Positions 25,322 through 37,105 are shown, numbered from the stretch's first letter. The stretch: 64,000 bases of DNA from Oscillospiraceae bacterium (GCA_015068245.1 SVKU01000011.1:1-64000); one strand, 5' to 3'. Notes: generated by a model from the sequence alone, not told the origin. A program made the numbers and translations.

Positions 25322-26428
25322 ATGAAATTCACCTGTGAAAAGCAAGCTCTGCTCAGTGCTGTGACAAACGTTTCCGGAGCCGTGGCTGTAAAAAACGGTA
25401 TCCCTGCCCTTGAAGGCATTTTCATAAACGCCGATAACGACGGTGTTACCCTTACCGGCTACAATCTTGAACTTGGCATAACCTCCCATATTGATGCCGA
25501 GGTTTCCGAATCAGGTCAGATTGTTTTAGGATCCAAGCTCTTTGGCGACATTATCCGCAAGCTGCCGGACGACAGTGTGACCGTTACAACAGACGAATCT
25601 CTGCTGGTCAACATTACCGGCGGTATAAGCGATTTTAAAATTATCGGACTTTCTGCCGATGATTATCCCGATCTTCCGGATATTGACGGAAACGAAAGCT
25701 TTACTATAAAACAGAATGTTCTTGCTTCCGTTATTTCTCAGACTGTTTTTGCCGTTTCCGACAGTGAAACAAGACCTGTCCACACCGGCTGCAGATTTGC
25801 AGTAGATGGCAGCAGCCTTACGGTAGCTGCGGTCGACAGCTTCCGTCTTGCTGTTCGCAACGAAACAGTTATTTCTTCCGGCAGTTTTGATTTTGTTGCT
25901 CCCGGCGGTTCTTTGAAAGAAGCTGTAAAGATTCTGGCAGACAGCGAGGAAGATGTTAAAGTAACTCTTGGCAGAAGTCTTATTCGCTTTGAAATGGGAG
26001 ATAATTCTCTTATAACCCGCCGACTTGAAGGTCAGTTTTTGGATTATGAAAGAGTTATACCCAAAGATGCTTCGATCAAAGTTGTTATTGACCGTTCTTC
26101 CTTTGCTTCCTGCGTTGAGCGTGCTGCGCTTATCATTTCTGAAAAATACCGCAGTCCGATCCGCTGCACCTTTGGTCACAACAAGGCTACCATGGTTGCA
26201 GCAACAGCCCTTGGCAGCTCCAAGGACGAAGTTTTTATATCCGGAGATGGTAAGGATATGACCATAGGCTTCAACAGCCGATATATGCTGGAAGCTCTCA
26301 AAACCGCACCCACCGGTGAGCTTCTGCTGGAAATGAAGGATTCCGGAAGCCCCATCGTTATTAAACCTGCCGAAATGGACGACAACAGCTTCCTGTTTTT
26401 GGTCATGCCCATAAGACTTTCCAACTAA
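25322..26428 (+). CDS. dnaN: DNA polymerase III beta sliding clamp
   Basis: A 368-aa processivity clamp with three repeated clamp domains (about 1-120, 127-245 and 248-368), giving the six-domain ring as a dimer. Family features include MKFTCEKQALLSAVTNVSGAV at the N-terminus, RPVHTGCRFAVDG, and the C-terminal LVMPIRLSN, which closes the protein-binding groove (typical PMR.). ATG with CTGGAGGTTCGAA. Followed at 10 bp by yaaA. Confidence 0.97.
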   Translation: MKFTCEKQALLSAVTNVSGAVAVKNGIPALEGIFINADNDGVTLTGYNLELGITSHIDAEVSESGQIVLGSKLFGDIIRKLPDDSVTVTTDESLLVNITGGISDFKIIGLSADDYPDLPDIDGNESFTIKQNVLASVISQTVFAVSDSETRPVHTGCRFAVDGSSLTVAAVDSFRLAVRNETVISSGSFDFVAPGGSLKEAVKILADSEEDVKVTLGRSLIRFEMGDNSLITRRLEGQFLDYERVIPKDASIKVVIDRSSFASCVERAALIISEKYRSPIRCTFGHNKATMVAATALGSSKDEVFISGDGKDMTIGFNSRYMLEALKTAPTGELLLEMKDSGSPIVIKPAEMDDNSFLFLVMPIRLSN

Positions 26429-26438
26429 GGTAAATAAT

Positions 26439-26681
26439 ATGAAAAAAGTAACTATAACTGCCCGTCCGAAAAACATCACCGACATCGAAATAGTAACGGA
26501 TTTTATTAAGCTGGATTCTTTTTTGAAATTTGCCAACGTGGTCGAATCCGGCGGTGAGGCAAAAGCCGTGGTTCAGGAAGGCCTGGTAAAGGTCAACGGT
26601 GAGGTTTGCCTGATGAGGGGCAAAAAGCTGGTTAAAGGCGATGTGGTATCCTTTGCCGGCGTAACACTTAAAGTAAGTTAA
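26439..26681 (+). CDS. yaaA: S4-domain RNA-binding protein YaaA
   Basis: An 80-aa protein with a single S4 RNA-binding fold (LDSFLKFANVVESGGEAKAVVQEGLVKVNGEV). It is conserved between dnaN and recF in Firmicutes, the position seen here, and may assist ribosome assembly. ATG start 10 bp after dnaN. The stop is the first base triplet of a heptad arm. Confidence 0.9.
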   Translation: MKKVTITARPKNITDIEIVTDFIKLDSFLKFANVVESGGEAKAVVQEGLVKVNGEVCLMRGKKLVKGDVVSFAGVTLKVS

Positions 26682-26892
26682 TAATTAAGAATTAATAATT
26701 AATAACGCGATTTGTTACGTATTGAACTGTAGGGACGATGTTTCGTTGCCCGCGAAATACGCAATGCGTTACATTGTGTGGTGCATGGTCGGCTCGATAA
26801 GATTCTTTGCTTCGCTCAGAATGACGGGGAAGGTGCGATGCGTATCAGTCAGTTACTAATTATTAACTATTAACTATTAATTATTAATTAAA
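26678..26892. repeat. AT-rich heptad element enclosing other repeats
   Basis: Left arm TTAATAA TTAAGAA TTAATAA TTAATAA; right arm AATTATT AACTATT AACTATT AATTATT AATTA. The loop holds a GTAGGGACGATG fragment and an AAGATTCTTTGCTTCGCTCAGAATGACGG fragment of two other repeat families. Confidence 0.7.
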
Positions 26893-26898
26893 AAAGCT

Positions 26899-28005
26899 AT
26901 GCAAATCAACAATATCAAACTTGAATCTTTCCGAAATTACGACAATGTTCAGATAGATTTTTCTCCCGGGCTGAATGTTATAGCCGGAGAAAATGCTCAG
27001 GGAAAGACAAATCTTCTGGAAGCGGTTTCTTATCTGTCGCAGGGTCGTTCTTTCAGAACATACCGTGATGCTCCTCTTATTGGAACAGGTGCCATAGCAG
27101 CATATATAACGGCTTCTATAGTTTCCCGGGGCAGAGATATGACAATGGAAGCCCGGCTGTTCGACGGCAGGCTGGGAAAAAAACAGATGCTGGTCAACGG
27201 AGTAAAGCTGAAAAACAGAGGTCAGCTGTCCGGGACTCTGGGAACCGTACTTTTTACGCCTGACGATATAACTCTGTTCAGAGGTCCCGGTGCAGGCAGA
27301 CGAAAATTTCTCGACGATGCCATATCTCAGCTCAGCCCTGCTTATGCTGCGGCGGTGGAAAAGTATGAGCAATTGTTGAAAAGAAAAAACAAAATACTTA
27401 AAGACAGGGACGAAAAGCCTGATCTTCTTGATAACCTTGAAGATTACAATATTGCCATGGCCAAGGAAGGCTCGCTGATAATTGTGTCCAGGGCAAGATA
27501 TCTGAAAGCTTTGTTGCCTGTTGTAACGGATATTCATAGTGAGATGTCCGGAAAACGAGAGATTTTGGATATCAAGTATCAAAGCCTGTCGAATCTTGAA
27601 GATGTTAACGCCGACCGTGAAGAGGTCTATGTAAAAATGCGTGAGCATCAAAAGAGCCACTATATTGCGGAGCTGGAATCAAGAAGCTGCCTGTCCGGCC
27701 CCCACAAAGACGATTTTGAACTGCTGCTGAACGGGCTGCCTATAAAAACCTATGGGTCGCAGGGTCAGAACCGATCTGCTGTGGTTTCTTTCAAGCTGGC
27801 AGAACGGGAGCTTTTGCAGCGGGATCTGGGAGAGTATCCCATTTTGCTGTTGGACGATGTTTTGTCTGAACTGGACAGCGGTAGGCAGGAGTTCATTCTG
27901 TCGAAAATTCTCACCGGTCAGGTGATACTCACCTGCTGCGAGGACGAGATACGTTTTACAGACTGTAAGGTTATACGTATCAGCGGAGGAAAGCAGATTG
28001 TTTAA
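26899..28005 (+). CDS. recF: recombination/repair ATPase RecF
   Basis: A 368-aa ABC-type ATPase that loads RecA at single-strand gaps. Walker A is in VIAGENAQGKTNLLEA, the ABC signature region in SGPHKDDFELLLNG and YGSQGQNRSAVVSFKLAE, and Walker B in PILLLDDVLSELD. ATG start MQINNIKLESFRNYD, with a poor Shine-Dalgarno (AAAAAGCT). Origin-proximal order dnaA-dnaN-yaaA-recF-remB-gyrB-gyrA is the usual Firmicute arrangement. Confidence 0.95.
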   Translation: MQINNIKLESFRNYDNVQIDFSPGLNVIAGENAQGKTNLLEAVSYLSQGRSFRTYRDAPLIGTGAIAAYITASIVSRGRDMTMEARLFDGRLGKKQMLVNGVKLKNRGQLSGTLGTVLFTPDDITLFRGPGAGRRKFLDDAISQLSPAYAAAVEKYEQLLKRKNKILKDRDEKPDLLDNLEDYNIAMAKEGSLIIVSRARYLKALLPVVTDIHSEMSGKREILDIKYQSLSNLEDVNADREEVYVKMREHQKSHYIAELESRSCLSGPHKDDFELLLNGLPIKTYGSQGQNRSAVVSFKLAERELLQRDLGEYPILLLDDVLSELDSGRQEFILSKILTGQVILTCCEDEIRFTDCKVIRISGGKQIV

Positions 28006-28108
28006 TTAATAATTAAGAATTAATAATTAATTAATTAAGAATTAATAATTAATATTATTTGGCTTACGATAGGAGACTTATTAATTATTAACTATTAATT
28101 ATTAATTT
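28003..28108. repeat. AT-rich heptad-repeat inverted-arm element
   Basis: Left arm TTAATAA TTAAGAA TTAATAA TTAATTA with a second pass; right arm ATTAATT ATTAACT ATTAATT ATTAATT. It begins at the recF stop codon. Confidence 0.7.
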
Positions 28109-28128
28109 GAAAACCGGAGGTTTTTAAA

Positions 28129-28374
28129 TTGTTCATTCACATAGGCAACAATGAGGTCGTTCGGTCGGAAAGTGTTATCGGCTACTTCGACCTTGACAAT
28201 ACATCACAATCAAAACGTACAAGAGAGTTTCTTACCAAGGCTCAGAATGAAGGACGGGTACGAAGCGAAGTTTCCGACCTGCCGAAATCATTTGTTATAA
28301 CCTGCGAAAACGGTGAAACAACGGTTCATCTTAGCCAGCTGAGCACTCAAACATTGGTGAGAAGATCGAGATAA
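28129..28374 (+). CDS. remB: extracellular matrix regulator RemB
   Basis: An 81-aa protein (YaaB/DUF370-related) conserved downstream of recF. RemB in Bacillus subtilis activates biofilm matrix genes. The TTG start (MFIHIGNNEVVRSESVIGYFDLD) is preceded by CCGGAGG at good spacing. It ends TLVRRSR. Heptad elements lie on both sides. Confidence 0.85.
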   Translation: MFIHIGNNEVVRSESVIGYFDLDNTSQSKRTREFLTKAQNEGRVRSEVSDLPKSFVITCENGETTVHLSQLSTQTLVRRSR

Positions 28375-28386
28375 ATGCATAGCATT

Positions 28387-30512
<2,126 letters not shown>

Positions 30513-30543
30513 TTCAGTTATGCTGTCCATAGGTGCGGATATC

Positions 30544-30690
30544 ATCCGCCAGTTGCCTCCCTCTGATGAGGGAGGTGGCACGGCAAAGCCGTGACGGAGG
30601 GAGAGAAAAATAACTACCCCTCAGTCTGCAAGGTCAGCAAGCTGACCTTATGCAGACAGCTCCCCTGACAAGGGGAGCCAAGGAGGGCGA
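30544..30690. repeat. GTGGCACGGC..GCCGTGACGGAGGGA palindromic element, empty form
   Basis: Left half: hairpin CTCCCTC-tgat-GAGGGAG, then GTGGCACGGCAAAGCCGTGACGGAGGGAG. A 15-bp spacer follows. Right half: CCCCTCAGTCTGCAAGGTCAGCAAGCTGACC..GCAGACAGCTCCCC-TGACAA-GGGGAGCC. The same left and right halves flank the DUF559 gene at 62613, so this looks like the non-autonomous form. It lies in the gyrB-gyrA gap. Confidence 0.8.
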
Positions 30691-30809
30691 CCAAAAGTTG
30701 CCCATATAATGCACACTGTATGGTTTTGCAGACTTAAACCTTTTTCAAGATGGGGATTCCTCCGCCGTCAAAAACGGCGTTCGGAATGACATCCCTACCG
30801 GAGGAAATT

Positions 30810-33317
30810 ATGGCTAAAAAAAGAGACACTCAGGATATTTCATTTCCTGACCAGACCATAGTAAATATTGACCTTGAAAACGAGATGAAAACTGCCTTCA
30901 TCGACTACGCCATGAGCGTTATCGTAGCCCGTGCGCTGCCTGACGTTCGTGACGGTCTGAAGCCGGTCCATCGCCGTATTCTTTATACCATGTACGAGGA
31001 GGGCCTGACCTCCGACAAGAAATATTCCAAGTCCGTTGCCACTGTCGGTACTGTGCTTCGTAACTATCACCCCCACGGTGATACATCTGTTTACGATGCC
31101 ATGGTTCGCCTTGCTCAGGACTTTTCCATGCGTTATCCCCTGGTGGACGGCAAGGGCAACTTCGGTTCCATCGACGGCGACCCTGCCGCTGCTTACCGAT
31201 ACACCGAAGCCCGTCTGGACAAGCTGGCCAACGAAATGCTTCGGGATATCGACAAGGAGACCATCGACTATACCGTCAACTTCGATGAGACCCGCAAGGA
31301 GCCTATCGTTATCACTTCCCGATTCCCAAATCTTCTTGTAAACGGTTCCATGGGCATTGCTGTTGGTATGACCACCAATGTGCCCCCTCACAACCTGCGT
31401 GAGACTATAGATGCCACCATCTGCGTTATCAAGAACCCCGATGCTACCCTTGACGACCTGATGGAGCATATCAAGGGACCCGACTTCCCCACCGGCGGCA
31501 TAATCATGGGCAGAAGCGGTATTCGCTCCGCCTACGGCACAGGCAAAGGCCGCATAGTTTGCCGGGCACGGACAGAGTTCGAGGAATTCGGTCAGGGCAG
31601 AACTGCTATAATCGTCACCGAAATACCTTACAACGTCAACAAGTCCCGACTGGTGGAAAACATCGCCGAACAGGTCAAGGAAAAGAAGATAGAAGGAATC
31701 TCCGGTCTGCGTGACGAATCCGACCGTGAAGGTATGCGCATAGTCATCGAGCTGAAGCGTGATGCCAATCCTCAGGTGGTGCTTAACCGCCTGTTTGCCA
31801 CAACTCAGCTCCAGACCACCTTTGCTGCCGTACTTATAGCTCTTGTAAACAACCAGACTCAGCCCAAGCTGCTGACTCTGAAAGAGATACTTGACGAGTA
31901 TGTGACTTTCCAGAAGGATATCATCACCCGCCGCACAAAGTTTGACCTGCGTAAGGCTCAGGAGCGGGCACATCTGCTTGAAGGCTACCGCATCGCCGTG
32001 GATAATATCGACGAAATAATCCGCATTATCCGCAGCAGCTACAACGACGCAAGAGAACGGCTGATGGAACGCTTCGGACTGTCTGAGATCCAGGCTCAGG
32101 CTATCCTTGAGATGCAGCTGCGCCGTTTGCAGGGTCTTGAACGTGAAAAGATCGAAGCCGAGTATCAGGAGCTGCTGGAAAGAATCAAATATTACAATCA
32201 ACTGCTCAGCGATCCCGAGCTGCTGGACAGTGTTCTTATCTCCGAGCTGGAAGAAATTCGTGACAAATACGGCGATGATCGCCGTACCGAGCTTGCGGAA
32301 CTGGAAGATGAGATAGACGTGGAAGACCTTATCGAAGAAGAGGACTGCTGCTACACTCTCACCGATGCCGGTTATATCAAGCGTATGCCTGCCAGCACCT
32401 ACAAGGCTCAGAAACGAGGCGGCAAGGGTATCACCGCTATGCAGACCCGTGAAGAGGACTATGTCAAAACTCTGTTTGCGGCCTCAACTCACGACTATCT
32501 GCTGTTCTTTACCAACACCGGTAAGGTCCACCGCAAAAAAGGTTACCAGATACCCGAAGCCGGTCGCACTGCCAAGGGTACTGCCATCATCAACGTGCTG
32601 CCTCTGGAACAGGGCGAAAAGGTCACCGCCATGCTGCCTGTGCGTGAGTTTGACGAAAGCTGCCTGATGTTCGTTACAAAAATGGGCACCGTAAAGCGTC
32701 TGCAGCTGGAAAGCATCCATACCGCCAGAAAGGCAGGTATCCGTGCCCTTACTCTGGACGAGGGTGACGAGCTTATCGCCGTCCTCAAAACCGAAGGCAA
32801 CAGCGCTGTGCTTATTGCTTCTGCCAACGGTCAGGCAATGTGCTTCGACGAAAACGATGTTCGCTGCATGGGACGTGACGCCGCCGGTGTCCGTGGTATC
32901 CGCCTTGCGGAGGGCGACAGCGTTGTGGGTGCGGTAATTCCCGAACAGGGCAAGTTCCTGCTGTCTGTCACCGAAAACGGTTACGGCAAGCGTACCGCTG
33001 CCGAAGAATTCCTGCCTTCCGAAGATGGCGAGCTTCATCATCGTGGCGGCAAGGGTCTGCGTGGCTATAATGTTACCGATAAGACCGGCTGCGTTGCCGC
33101 TGTCCGTCTTGTTTCCGGCGATGAGGACGTAATGCTTCTCAGCGATGACGGTACCATGATCCGTATGGACGTCAGCGAGATAAGCGTCTACGGTCGAGCC
33201 ACCCAGGGCGTCAGAGTAATGCGCCTTGCAGAAGGCAGCCATGTCATCGGTGTTGAAACCGTTGAAAAAGACGAAGAAGAGGAAATTTTGGAACAATCTG
33301 CTGAAGAAAGCGTCTAA
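30810..33317 (+). CDS. gyrA: DNA gyrase subunit A
   Basis: An 835-aa DNA-cleaving and rejoining subunit. The catalytic Tyr is in [11 protein letters not shown], the quinolone-determining region in [15 protein letters not shown], and a coiled-coil gate domain (about 380-500) is followed by a C-terminal beta-pinwheel whose GyrA-box-like motif QKRGGKG is present. The ATG is preceded by GGAGGAAATT; an in-frame ATG 20 codons upstream lies in the preceding repeat linker and is not used. Ends with an acidic tail and a strong terminator. Confidence 0.97.
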   Translation: MAKKRDTQDISFPDQTIVNIDLENEMKTAFIDYAMSVIVARALPDVRDGLKPVHRRILYTMYEEGLTSDKKYSKSVATVGTVLRNYHPHGDTSVYDAMVRLAQDFSMRYPLVDGKGNFGSIDGDPAAAYRYTEARLDKLANEMLRDIDKETIDYTVNFDETRKEPIVITSRFPNLLVNGSMGIAVGMTTNVPPHNLRETIDATICVIKNPDATLDDLMEHIKGPDFPTGGIIMGRSGIRSAYGTGKGRIVCRARTEFEEFGQGRTAIIVTEIPYNVNKSRLVENIAEQVKEKKIEGISGLRDESDREGMRIVIELKRDANPQVVLNRLFATTQLQTTFAAVLIALVNNQTQPKLLTLKEILDEYVTFQKDIITRRTKFDLRKAQERAHLLEGYRIAVDNIDEIIRIIRSSYNDARERLMERFGLSEIQAQAILEMQLRRLQGLEREKIEAEYQELLERIKYYNQLLSDPELLDSVLISELEEIRDKYGDDRRTELAELEDEIDVEDLIEEEDCCYTLTDAGYIKRMPASTYKAQKRGGKGITAMQTREEDYVKTLFAASTHDYLLFFTNTGKVHRKKGYQIPEAGRTAKGTAIINVLPLEQGEKVTAMLPVREFDESCLMFVTKMGTVKRLQLESIHTARKAGIRALTLDEGDELIAVLKTEGNSAVLIASANGQAMCFDENDVRCMGRDAAGVRGIRLAEGDSVVGAVIPEQGKFLLSVTENGYGKRTAAEEFLPSEDGELHHRGGKGLRGYNVTDKTGCVAAVRLVSGDEDVMLLSDDGTMIRMDVSEISVYGRATQGVRVMRLAEGSHVIGVETVEKDEEEEILEQSAEESV

Positions 33318-33322
33318 TAGAT

Positions 33323-33359
33323 AAAGCGGTCACGGTCGTGATGACCGTGACCGCTTTTT
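33323..33359 (+). terminator. gyrA terminator
   Basis: AAAGCGGTCACGGTC-gtgat-GACCGTGACCGCTTTTT. Confidence 0.92.
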
Positions 33360-33443
33360 AGAGATCAGGGCGCAGGGATCAGAGAGCAGTAACAAGAACT
33401 GAACTATACTGATCCCTGATCCCTGATAACTGCCCCCTGTTTC
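33360..33443. repeat. heptad-repeat inverted-arm element
   Basis: Left arm GGGCGCA GGGATCA GAGAGCA; right arm TGATCCC TGATCCC TGATAAC TGCCCCC TG. Directly after the gyrA terminator. Confidence 0.7.
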
Positions 33444-33460
33444 TGAAAGGAGCCTTTTAT

Positions 33461-34621
33461 ATGCGTAAAATTTCCGTTCTTTTGATAATCGCAATATTGG
33501 CAGCTATGCTGATAACAGGCTGTAATAAAGCCTCGGCGCCTGCGCCATCGACTGCTCCGGAGGTTTCTGAATCCGCCGGCGCACCTGTGTCGGAACCTGC
33601 AACAAATGATATGCCTGCTGTGGATGCGCCGGAAGCAGAAAACCAGCCTTCTGTCAGCGAACAGCCTTCCGTGACTGAGCCGGAACAGGGCGGCGAAGGA
33701 GCATCTTCCCCCTCAATGGCACCTGCTGAGCCGGAAAATTCCACTGATGACGGGCTTTGCGGCTATCCTTTGGCAGAGCCTGTGACCACAGCTTTCGAGA
33801 TGTATATGCAGCACTATTTTGAAAACGGCAGCATTATCGAAATTCCCCAGATACTTGACGACAGCCCCACCGCCGAAGATATCAACCGTGAACTGCGGGA
33901 GATAGGTGACGAATATTACAGAGAGTATTCGGATTATATCGGCACTCGCCGATGCGAGGTAATAGCCTATCCCTGCGAAACTGAGGATTTCCTGTGCATC
34001 GTGCTGGTGGAGCGTGAGCTGCCCGAGGATAATGACAGCGACGGTGAAGTGGAATCATGGGTGTATGACAAGAAAACAAAAATGCAGCTTGTTGTTGATG
34101 TCGCAATAGACCCGGAGACCATCAAGGCTGCCATGACACCGGGAATGGTATTTGAAGAAATAGAAGATATTGAGTATCGCTATGCTCCTAATGGTCATGA
34201 TGAATACTACATTACCGTTGAATACACCATCGATGGTGAAGAATATGATGGGATTTTTGTTCTGAGCGGTAACAGAGTGACCAAATATACCGAAGGTTCG
34301 CTGGTGCCGTCTTACGCTGTGGCAAATTTTGCCGAACCTTTGTGGGCTCGATGGGAAGAAAACCACAACGGCTTATATGATACCTCTGCATCTGACGAAA
34401 AAATCGCTGAAGTGGGAGAAAAAATGAAAGAACTGGCGGTTATTGAGAATGATCTGGTTCTTCGTCCGGAAGATTTGGAAGCGGAGTTTCTTTATACCGG
34501 CGATTTCAACGGCAACAAGGGTGAGCATCTGATATACTATATCTACACCGAAAAAGGCACGTTTGCATCTTACGGACTTTTTGCCTACGATATAGAGGCA
34601 GATTCCTACTACGCCCAATAA
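33461..34621 (+). CDS. hypothetical lipoprotein
   Basis: A 386-aa exported lipoprotein with signal peptide MRKISVLLIIAILAAMLITG and lipobox LITGC (lipidated Cys21). A Pro/Ala/Ser/Glu-rich linker follows to about residue 100, then a globular acidic domain with YPCETEDFLCIVLVERELP and AVANFAEPLWARWEENHNG. No named domain recognised; the repeated beta-strand pattern resembles DUF3298-like envelope proteins, but that is a guess. GGAGC upstream of ATG. It precedes rnhA at 29 bp, without obvious functional link. Confidence 0.7.
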   Translation: MRKISVLLIIAILAAMLITGCNKASAPAPSTAPEVSESAGAPVSEPATNDMPAVDAPEAENQPSVSEQPSVTEPEQGGEGASSPSMAPAEPENSTDDGLCGYPLAEPVTTAFEMYMQHYFENGSIIEIPQILDDSPTAEDINRELREIGDEYYREYSDYIGTRRCEVIAYPCETEDFLCIVLVERELPEDNDSDGEVESWVYDKKTKMQLVVDVAIDPETIKAAMTPGMVFEEIEDIEYRYAPNGHDEYYITVEYTIDGEEYDGIFVLSGNRVTKYTEGSLVPSYAVANFAEPLWARWEENHNGLYDTSASDEKIAEVGEKMKELAVIENDLVLRPEDLEAEFLYTGDFNGNKGEHLIYYIYTEKGTFASYGLFAYDIEADSYYAQ

Positions 34622-34650
34622 TTATGATCTTACAGGAAAGTTGAAAACCA

Positions 34651-35088
34651 ATGAAAAAAGTGACGATTTACACCGACGGAGCATGCTCCGGAAATCCCGG
34701 CCCCGGAGGCTGGGGTGCGATTTTGCAATACGGCAAGCATAAAAAGGAGCTTTCCGGCGGTGAAGCCAACACAACCAACAACCGCATGGAGCTTACAGGG
34801 GTCATAACGGCGCTTCAGGCTTTGACTGAACCATGCGAAGTTGCACTGTACACCGATTCTCAGTATATCGTCAATGCCATGACTCAGGGTTGGGCAAGAA
34901 AGTGGAAAGCCAACGGCTGGATGCGCAACAAAAAAGACCCGGCACTGAATCCGGATCTTTGGGAAAAGCTGCTGGAGCTTTGCGACTGCCATCAGGTGAC
35001 TTTCAACTGGGTCAAGGGTCATGCGGAAAATGAATTTAACAACCGCTGCGATCAGCTGGCTGTGGCAGAAAGCAGAAAGTATAAATAA
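34651..35088 (+). CDS. rnhA: ribonuclease HI
   Basis: A 145-aa enzyme cutting the RNA strand of RNA:DNA hybrids. The four metal-binding carboxylates are Asp9 ([14 protein letters not shown]), Glu47 (NNRMEL), Asp69 (YTDSQY) and Asp134 (NRCDQLA), with His124 in the loop KGHAENE. Full length for the Escherichia coli type, including the basic handle [18 protein letters not shown] with ACAGGAAAG. The GC-rich hairpin after it is a likely terminator. Confidence 0.95.
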   Translation: MKKVTIYTDGACSGNPGPGGWGAILQYGKHKKELSGGEANTTNNRMELTGVITALQALTEPCEVALYTDSQYIVNAMTQGWARKWKANGWMRNKKDPALNPDLWEKLLELCDCHQVTFNWVKGHAENEFNNRCDQLAVAESRKYK

Positions 35089-35093
35089 AAGCA

Positions 35094-35145
35094 ACGGAGG
35101 CGGATAAGGTCGGTTTTATTACCTTATCCGCCTCTGTCCGTTCGA
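35094..35145 (+). terminator. hairpin after rnhA, probable terminator
   Basis: GGAGGCGGATAAGG-tcggttttatta-CCTTATCCGCCTC with a short, weak T-run. Confidence 0.5.
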
Positions 35146-35149
35146 AAAT

Positions 35150-35235
35150 CCATGTCATTCTCAGGCAGCGAGCTGCCTGAGAAATCCCCATCTTATAGGA
35201 GTTAAGATCCTTCGCTGCGCTTAGGGATGACTGGG
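35150..35235. repeat. TGTCATTCT..GATGAC palindromic repeat
   Basis: TGTCATTCTCAGGCAGCGAGCTGCCTGAGAAATCCCC at the left and CCTTCGCTGCGCTTAGGGATGAC at the right, a member of the TGTCATT family also found at 10317, 43420, 45480 and 61893. Confidence 0.6.
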
Positions 35236-35344
35236 TCAACAAAGTTGACCCCCCTCAAAATCGCAAGCGATTTTCATCGTTCTCTGCGATATATAGCGTC
35301 ACGTTCTGCGTAATCGGCGGGCGACGAAACGTCGCCCCTACGGC

Positions 35345-35587
35345 GTGATAAGTTACTTCGTGCGTTGTAGGGGCCGGCGTCCCCGACGGCCCGTTTTCGG
35401 AACGGTCAAGACCGTTCCCTACGGTGTGATAAGTTACTTCGTGCGTTGTAGGGGCCGGCGTCCCCGACAGCCCGTTTTCGGAACGGTCAAGACCGTTCCC
35501 TACGGCGTGATAAGTTACTTCGTGCGTTGTAGAGGCCGGCGTCCCCGACGGCCCGTTTTCGGAACGGTCAAGACCGTTCCCTACGGT
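35345..35587. repeat. three tandem 81-bp copies of a GTAGGGGC-type palindrome
   Basis: Three direct copies starting at 35345, 35426 and 35507. Each begins GTGATAAGTTACTTCGTGCG and contains GGGGCCGGCGTCCCCGAC and CGGAACGGTCAAGACCGTTCC. They differ at only a few bases. Because 81 is a multiple of three they create an open frame repeating VISYFVRCRGRRP, which I judge an artefact. With flanking copies they fill the 542-bp gap between rnhA and the MocR-type gene. Confidence 0.88.
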
Positions 35588-35630
35588 GTAATATGTTGCG
35601 TTGTGCGTAACAGGTGGTCGGCGAGGTACG

Positions 35631-37007
35631 TTACGTTGTGCTCCATGCCTGCAGCAGCAGGGCTGCGCCTTTTTTGATTTCTTCAGATGTCAGCCCGCCG
35701 TATCCCAGCAGCACCTTGCTTTCGTAAATCGGATCCATCTCGCCGATAAAATAGTCAGACACGGGGTAAACCTTTACGCCCCTATCCATTGCCCGGCCGC
35801 ACATCTCCTTTTGGCTCATGCCGCCGGTGAGCTTTACCGTAAGGTGGCAGCCGGCATTGTCGCCCACGATTTTCAACTCTTTGCCAAAGGGAGCCAAAGC
35901 CGCTGTCAGCTCGTCACGACGGGTCTTGTATCGCTGACGAAGCCTGCTCAGATGCCGCTCAAAATGACCGCCCTCCATAAACTCACGAAGTACCCGCTGG
36001 TCAAAGGAGGATACAGCCGACGGAAGCCCCTGCCAGCATTCACGGTACCGTTCCAGCAGCGGCCGGGGCAAAACCATGTAGCCTATCCGCAAAGCGGGAG
36101 ATACACTGCGGCTGAATGTGCCCATATATATAACTTTGCCGCTTTCGTCAATACCCGCAAGAGAAGGTATAGGCCGCCCACCGTAGCGGAACTCGCTGTC
36201 GTGGTCATCTTCGATTATGTACCTCTCTGTTCCCGCTGCTGCCCAGTTCAGCAGCTTGATCCGCCGTGAAATGGGCATGGAAAATCCCAGCGGATATTGG
36301 TGTGACGGTGTGGTGTACACCACCGCACGGTCAAGATCGGTCAGCGGCTCGGTGGGTATGCCATGACGATCCACATCTACCGGCAGCACCTTATGACCGC
36401 CTGCTTCAAAGAATCGGTAGGCTGCATTATACACCGGGTTTTCCACCGCCAAAGTCCATTGACCCGGCAAAATAAAAGAAAGTATCTGCATCAGATCCGA
36501 GCTGCCTGCACCTACGACAATGCTGTCGACATCTGCACGGACGCCTCTGGCGTTCCAGATATAGGACGAAATTGCATGACGCAGCCCTTCGTCACCCTGG
36601 GCTGGAGCACGTTTCAGCAGGGTTTCGTCATATTCGTTGAAGGCGTTTTTCATCAGCCTGCGCCAGGTGGCGTAGGGGAACAGGTCAGCAGCCAAACCCG
36701 ATGGCGAAAAGTCTATTTCTGCCTCTTTATCAGATAAGGGAGGTTCTTTTTTTGCTTCCTGCGGCATTTCAGGCCGGGCAAGCTCGTCGATCTGGCAGAC
36801 GTAAAACCCGCTGCGTTCACGGCTGACGACAAAACCCTCGGCACAAAGCTGGGCATATGCAGCGTCAACCGTATTGACGCTGATTCCCATGCTCTGAGCC
36901 AATGACCGTTTTGATGGGAGCCTTTCTCCCACGGTCAGGGCACCCGTCTGAATACGGCGGCGGATATCATAGTATAAACGCATATATAAAGTTTCGTTGG
37001 TTGCCAT
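35631..37007 (-). CDS. MocR/PdxR-type PLP-dependent transcriptional regulator
   Basis: A 458-aa protein. The N-terminal GntR winged helix (about 10-70; ERLPSKRSLAQSMGISVNTVDAAYAQL) is joined to a class I aminotransferase fold (about 105-455). The PLP lysine region is MGTFSRSVSPALRIGYMVLP, where the usual SKT lysine position reads FSRS, so Schiff-base lysine placement needs checking; YIIEDDHDSEFRY holds the conserved Asp/Tyr. These regulators often control vitamin B6 or amine metabolism genes. ATG with AGGAGGCACCT. Divergent from the ATP synthase operon, which it may or may not influence. Confidence 0.85.
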   Translation of the reverse strand: MATNETLYMRLYYDIRRRIQTGALTVGERLPSKRSLAQSMGISVNTVDAAYAQLCAEGFVVSRERSGFYVCQIDELARPEMPQEAKKEPPLSDKEAEIDFSPSGLAADLFPYATWRRLMKNAFNEYDETLLKRAPAQGDEGLRHAISSYIWNARGVRADVDSIVVGAGSSDLMQILSFILPGQWTLAVENPVYNAAYRFFEAGGHKVLPVDVDRHGIPTEPLTDLDRAVVYTTPSHQYPLGFSMPISRRIKLLNWAAAGTERYIIEDDHDSEFRYGGRPIPSLAGIDESGKVIYMGTFSRSVSPALRIGYMVLPRPLLERYRECWQGLPSAVSSFDQRVLREFMEGGHFERHLSRLRQRYKTRRDELTAALAPFGKELKIVGDNAGCHLTVKLTGGMSQKEMCGRAMDRGVKVYPVSDYFIGEMDPIYESKVLLGYGGLTSEEIKKGAALLLQAWSTT

Positions 37008-37076
37008 AGGTGCCTCCTGTTGACTTATTGTCGGTGTTTAGAAAAAGTAAATGTTAATTTTTATGAAAATTTGTGA

Positions 37077-37105
37077 TTGTATAGCACAGTGAAAAGGACT
37101 ATAAT
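37077..37105 (+). promoter_or_regulatory. ATP synthase operon promoter
   Basis: TTGTAT, 17 bp, TATAAT, 40 bp before atpB. Confidence 0.65.

Noticed and set aside
30750-30809. 20-codon N-terminal extension of GyrA
   Set aside because: It lies in repeat-derived linker, lacks family similarity, and a strong GGAGG precedes the ATG at 30810.
35345-35587. CRISPR array
   Set aside because: The direct repeats are 81 bp, contiguous and without unique spacers, and there are no cas genes.
35345-35677. 110-aa repetitive frame VISYFVRCRGRRP
   Set aside because: It is made by three tandem 81-bp palindromic repeats; no Shine-Dalgarno or codon bias supports it.
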